Source of the DNA: JASGKO01 sp049840595
GTDB taxonomy: Bacteria; Verrucomicrobiota; Verrucomicrobiia; Chthoniobacterales; Chthoniobacteraceae
Length of the DNA: 64,000 nucleotides
Assembly: GCA_049840595.1 (NCBI GenBank)
Contig: JASGKO010000041.1
Coordinates: 62,001-126,000, forward strand
Reading direction: 5' to 3'
The notes below the pieces were generated by a model that was given only the letters and a program-made list of their open reading frames with translations, was not told the DNA's origin and did not search any database. Positions 62,159-64,000 of the stretch are shown piece by piece. The translations under genes and the position numbers were made by a program. Within the stretch, counting starts at the first letter, position 1. Every line of letters starts with the position of its first letter.

Positions 62159-62339
62159 TATTAACCGCGGCGGACGCGGCGAGCGCGGCGAAAGACAGGA
62201 TAGATAGTTGATCGTTGTTCGCAGGCTGTGACCGGCGATCTCATTGATACACGCGCTTGCTCAATTGGTGAGATAATCCACTACTGACCATCCAAATTTT
62301 CTTTTCCCGCCGCGCTCGCCGCGTCCGCCGCGGTTAATA
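62159..62339. mobile_element. MITE-like element with perfect 32-base terminal inverted repeats
   Basis: Bases 62159-62190 (start TATTAACCGCGGCGGACGCG) are the exact reverse complement of 62308-62339. The 117-base centre has no coding frame. The arms are made of CGCGGCGGACGCGG-type words. No clear target-site duplication is seen. Length and perfect ends fit a non-autonomous transposon-like or REPIN-like element. Confidence 0.72.
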
Positions 62340-62356
62340 ATTCTTGTGCGCGGCGC

Positions 62357-63677
62357 TTAGTGCAGGAGCGGTTTTAAAATGTCCAGCACTCCGTCGGTGG
62401 TCTGCTGGAGGGTGCCGGTGGCGTCGTCGATCACTTTTTGTTTCGCGGCGGCGATGAGGCGGGGGCTCAGGTCCTCCTGCGGATGATCGACCGAGCCGGT
62501 GAGGCGCATGGGAGCCCAGCAATAGCCATCGCGGGAGACGTTGAAGACATGCTCCTGCGAGCCTGGCAGCCAGCGCAGGCTGGAGGCGGTGACGCCGACC
62601 TGGAAGCTGCCATCGAGCACCCCTTTGCTCACGGTGAAGGCCCCCTCGATGCGGAGCAACCCGGCGGATTCCGCGACGAAACCATCCACCTGCAAGCGGT
62701 CGCCGCTTTGCTGGAACTTGCCGCCGGCGGTGGAAAGATCGAGCGTCCGGAATTGCTGGGAACCGGTGAAAAGGGCGATCTGGTCGAGAATCGGGAGCGC
62801 TTCGAGACGGCCGTTGAGGAGTTGGAGATTACCCTCCAGAGTCGGCGTCTTGAGCGGGAGATCAGCTTGCACATGGATGTCCCCAGTAAGTGCGCCGTGC
62901 AGTTTCTCGCGCCAGTCGGGCGGGAGAAGCGGCGTCACGGAAACGCCCTGTAAATCGCAGTGCAGGTCGAGGTTCTGCGAGAAATCCACCTGGCCGGTGA
63001 CGTGGGCGGTCCCACCTTCGCTGGCGGTGAGCTCACCATCGTTCAGGTAGAGCACCGGCGCATTGTAGCGCAGGCGGGCGGAGCCGAGTCTGGCGGCGGG
63101 CCAGCCATCCTGCACCACCGTGCCGTCCTGCGCCTCGATCTTCCACGTATGCCCATCGGGCTGGAGCAAGACTTGCGTGCCTTTGAGGGAACCATTCGGC
63201 CAGTGGAGGCTGGTCATCCGGATATTCACTTTTTCAAGTTCCACCTTTTTGGGCAGCCACGAACCGAGCCAGCCCGGGCCGGAGAGAGCAGACGAGGCCG
63301 GGGGCTGAATCGCTTCGCGCGGACCGGTCAAATCCACCGCGAGTTGCTGCACGGTGACCTCGCTAAGGTCCCAGACGTTCCGAAAAATTCCGCGCAGATT
63401 CACGTCCGCCCGGATTTGTTCGGCGCGCAGGCTGGAAAAGGCGGCATTCCCGCGTCCACTCGCGTTCAGCGCATCCGAATACACGTTCGTCCCCTCGAAA
63501 CGAAACGGCCCGGTACTCGGAAGAGGCACGCAAAAACCCCGCGGTCGCCGATGAAATCGTATGGTGAAACCGCTCACTTTGCAGATAGGATTGCAGCAAC
63601 ACCCTCCCGACCAGAAACAACACCACCCCGAGAACCAGGATCCCGGCGAGGGTTGAGAAAAAGACGCGCAATTTCAT
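62357..63677 (-). pseudogene. AsmA-like outer-membrane-assembly/lipid-transport family protein, frameshifted
   Basis: From the ATG at 63677 (MKLRVFFSTLAGILVLGVVLFLVG) one transmembrane anchor is followed by RASSEY; the frame then breaks and continues with GPFRFEGTNVYSDALNASGRG. Removing one C in AGTACCGGG (near 63504) gives SSEYGPFRFEG without a break, a protein of about 440 residues. Strand-rich periplasmic domain includes LHCDLQGVSVTPLL, the L-x-G-N-L-Q-L-L-N-G-R-L segment and IEGAFTVSKGVL typical of AsmA-like proteins, and ends with a QKVIDDATGTLQQ helix. Probably periplasmic; the substrate is unknown. Confidence 0.72.
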
Positions 63678-63721
63678 TCCCCATGCAGTAAACCCGATTC
63701 GCACTTCTTCCAATCCCGATC

Positions 63722-64000
63722 ATGCTCGAATTGCAAAACCTCTCGCTCACCGCCCCCGGGGCCGACCAGGAAAAGCATCTGCTGCGCGAAATTTCCGCGC
63801 GGATTCCCCACGGCAATCTCTGCGCGGTGCTGGGCCCCTCGGGCTGCGGAAAAAGCACCCTGCTCAAGGCGATCGCCGGGCTCCTGGAATCCAGCGAAGG
63901 CACCGTGCACTGGGAAGGGCGCGACCTCTCCGAGCAGGGCGATCTGGAGCCGCACGAGATCGGCTATGTCCCGCAGTTCAGCATCGTCTCGGACTTTCTC
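63722..64000 (+). CDS. ABC transporter ATP-binding protein (partial, runs off the window)
   Basis: 93 codons from the ATG at 63722 (MLELQNLSLTAPGADQ). Walker A is GPSGCGKST, followed by LLKAIAGLLESSEGTVHW; the Q-loop region is IGYVPQFSIVSDFL. The end with signature and Walker B lies beyond the window. It supplies ATP hydrolysis to an unseen membrane partner. The VPQ loop with FS after it resembles exporters of the ABC-2/ABCG-like group rather than importers, a weak hint. It is divergent from the AsmA-like gene, with 44 bases between starts. Confidence 0.9.
   Translation, partial: MLELQNLSLTAPGADQEKHLLREISARIPHGNLCAVLGPSGCGKSTLLKAIAGLLESSEGTVHWEGRDLSEQGDLEPHEIGYVPQFSIVSDFL

Noticed and set aside
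1..64000. CRISPR array or tRNA genes
   Set aside because: The repeated words found are inverted or diverged intergenic repeats without regular spacers. No cloverleaf with a T-loop GTTCRANYC sequence was found by eye; a tRNA scan would be decisive.

Overview
The window looks like a chromosomal segment of a Gram-negative bacterium of the Verrucomicrobiota (Chthoniobacter/Spartobacteria-like). This is an inference from several signs: a very large Gly-rich surface protein that opens with an LESRIAPA motif, a protein with D-D-Y-x-x-x-N-x-G-Q-x-K repeats next to a giant RHS protein, tandem PilT-type ATPases, and many dispersed inverted-repeat intergenic elements. No rRNA, tRNA or CRISPR array was recognised.

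Layout. (1) 54-8605: a mostly minus-strand oxidoreductase cluster (atypical SDR/epimerase, EthD-like protein, Old Yellow Enzyme, three ABM-domain proteins, SMP-30-like secreted protein, SDR, AraC-type regulator, MDR reductase) with a divergent ArsR-type regulator. It resembles a quinone/aromatic or electrophile detoxification set. (2) 8674-19946: an accessory surface/toxin island with a recombinase-like remnant, a YadA-head-repeat protein, an N-x-G-Q-x-K repeat protein, a 2196-residue RHS protein whose C-terminal tip carries a complete JAMM metallopeptidase signature, its overlapping candidate immunity gene, and a decayed orphan RHS tip followed by an intact immunity-like gene. (3) 19994-43623: an atypical Mu-like prophage or prophage remnant. 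The tail tape measure and distal tail genes lie on the minus strand (20-26 kb). A LexA-like double-HTH repressor and short early genes follow (27.6-31 kb), then an island of small unknown genes (31-33.7 kb). Mu-like head genes (protease/scaffold, decoration protein, gpT capsid, DUF1320), a tail-assembly-chaperone pair with a canonical -1 slippery heptamer, and a tail fibre with an SGNH domain lie on the plus strand. No transposase, integrase, terminase or portal gene is visible. (4) 43750-47227: envelope polysaccharide genes (WavE-like, FkbM remnant, acyltransferase 3, GmhA). (5) 47367-64000: mostly core genes: prepilin peptidase; a GNAT, circularly permuted ATP-grasp and alpha-E set; RpiB; PilT, PilU-like and pseudo-receiver genes; a response regulator; a Nudix hydrolase; a giant LESRIAPA protein; an AsmA-like protein; and the start of an ABC ATPase.

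Sequence quality. At least eight well-conserved genes are split by one apparent single-base indel each (OYE, gpT, tail fibre, gmhA, alpha-E, ATP-grasp, giant Gly-rich protein, AsmA-like). Most are repaired by removing one base, and two share the same local octamer AGTACCGG. I therefore read most of them as probable sequencing indels rather than true pseudogenes. They are listed as frameshifted loci with both reading-frame segments given.
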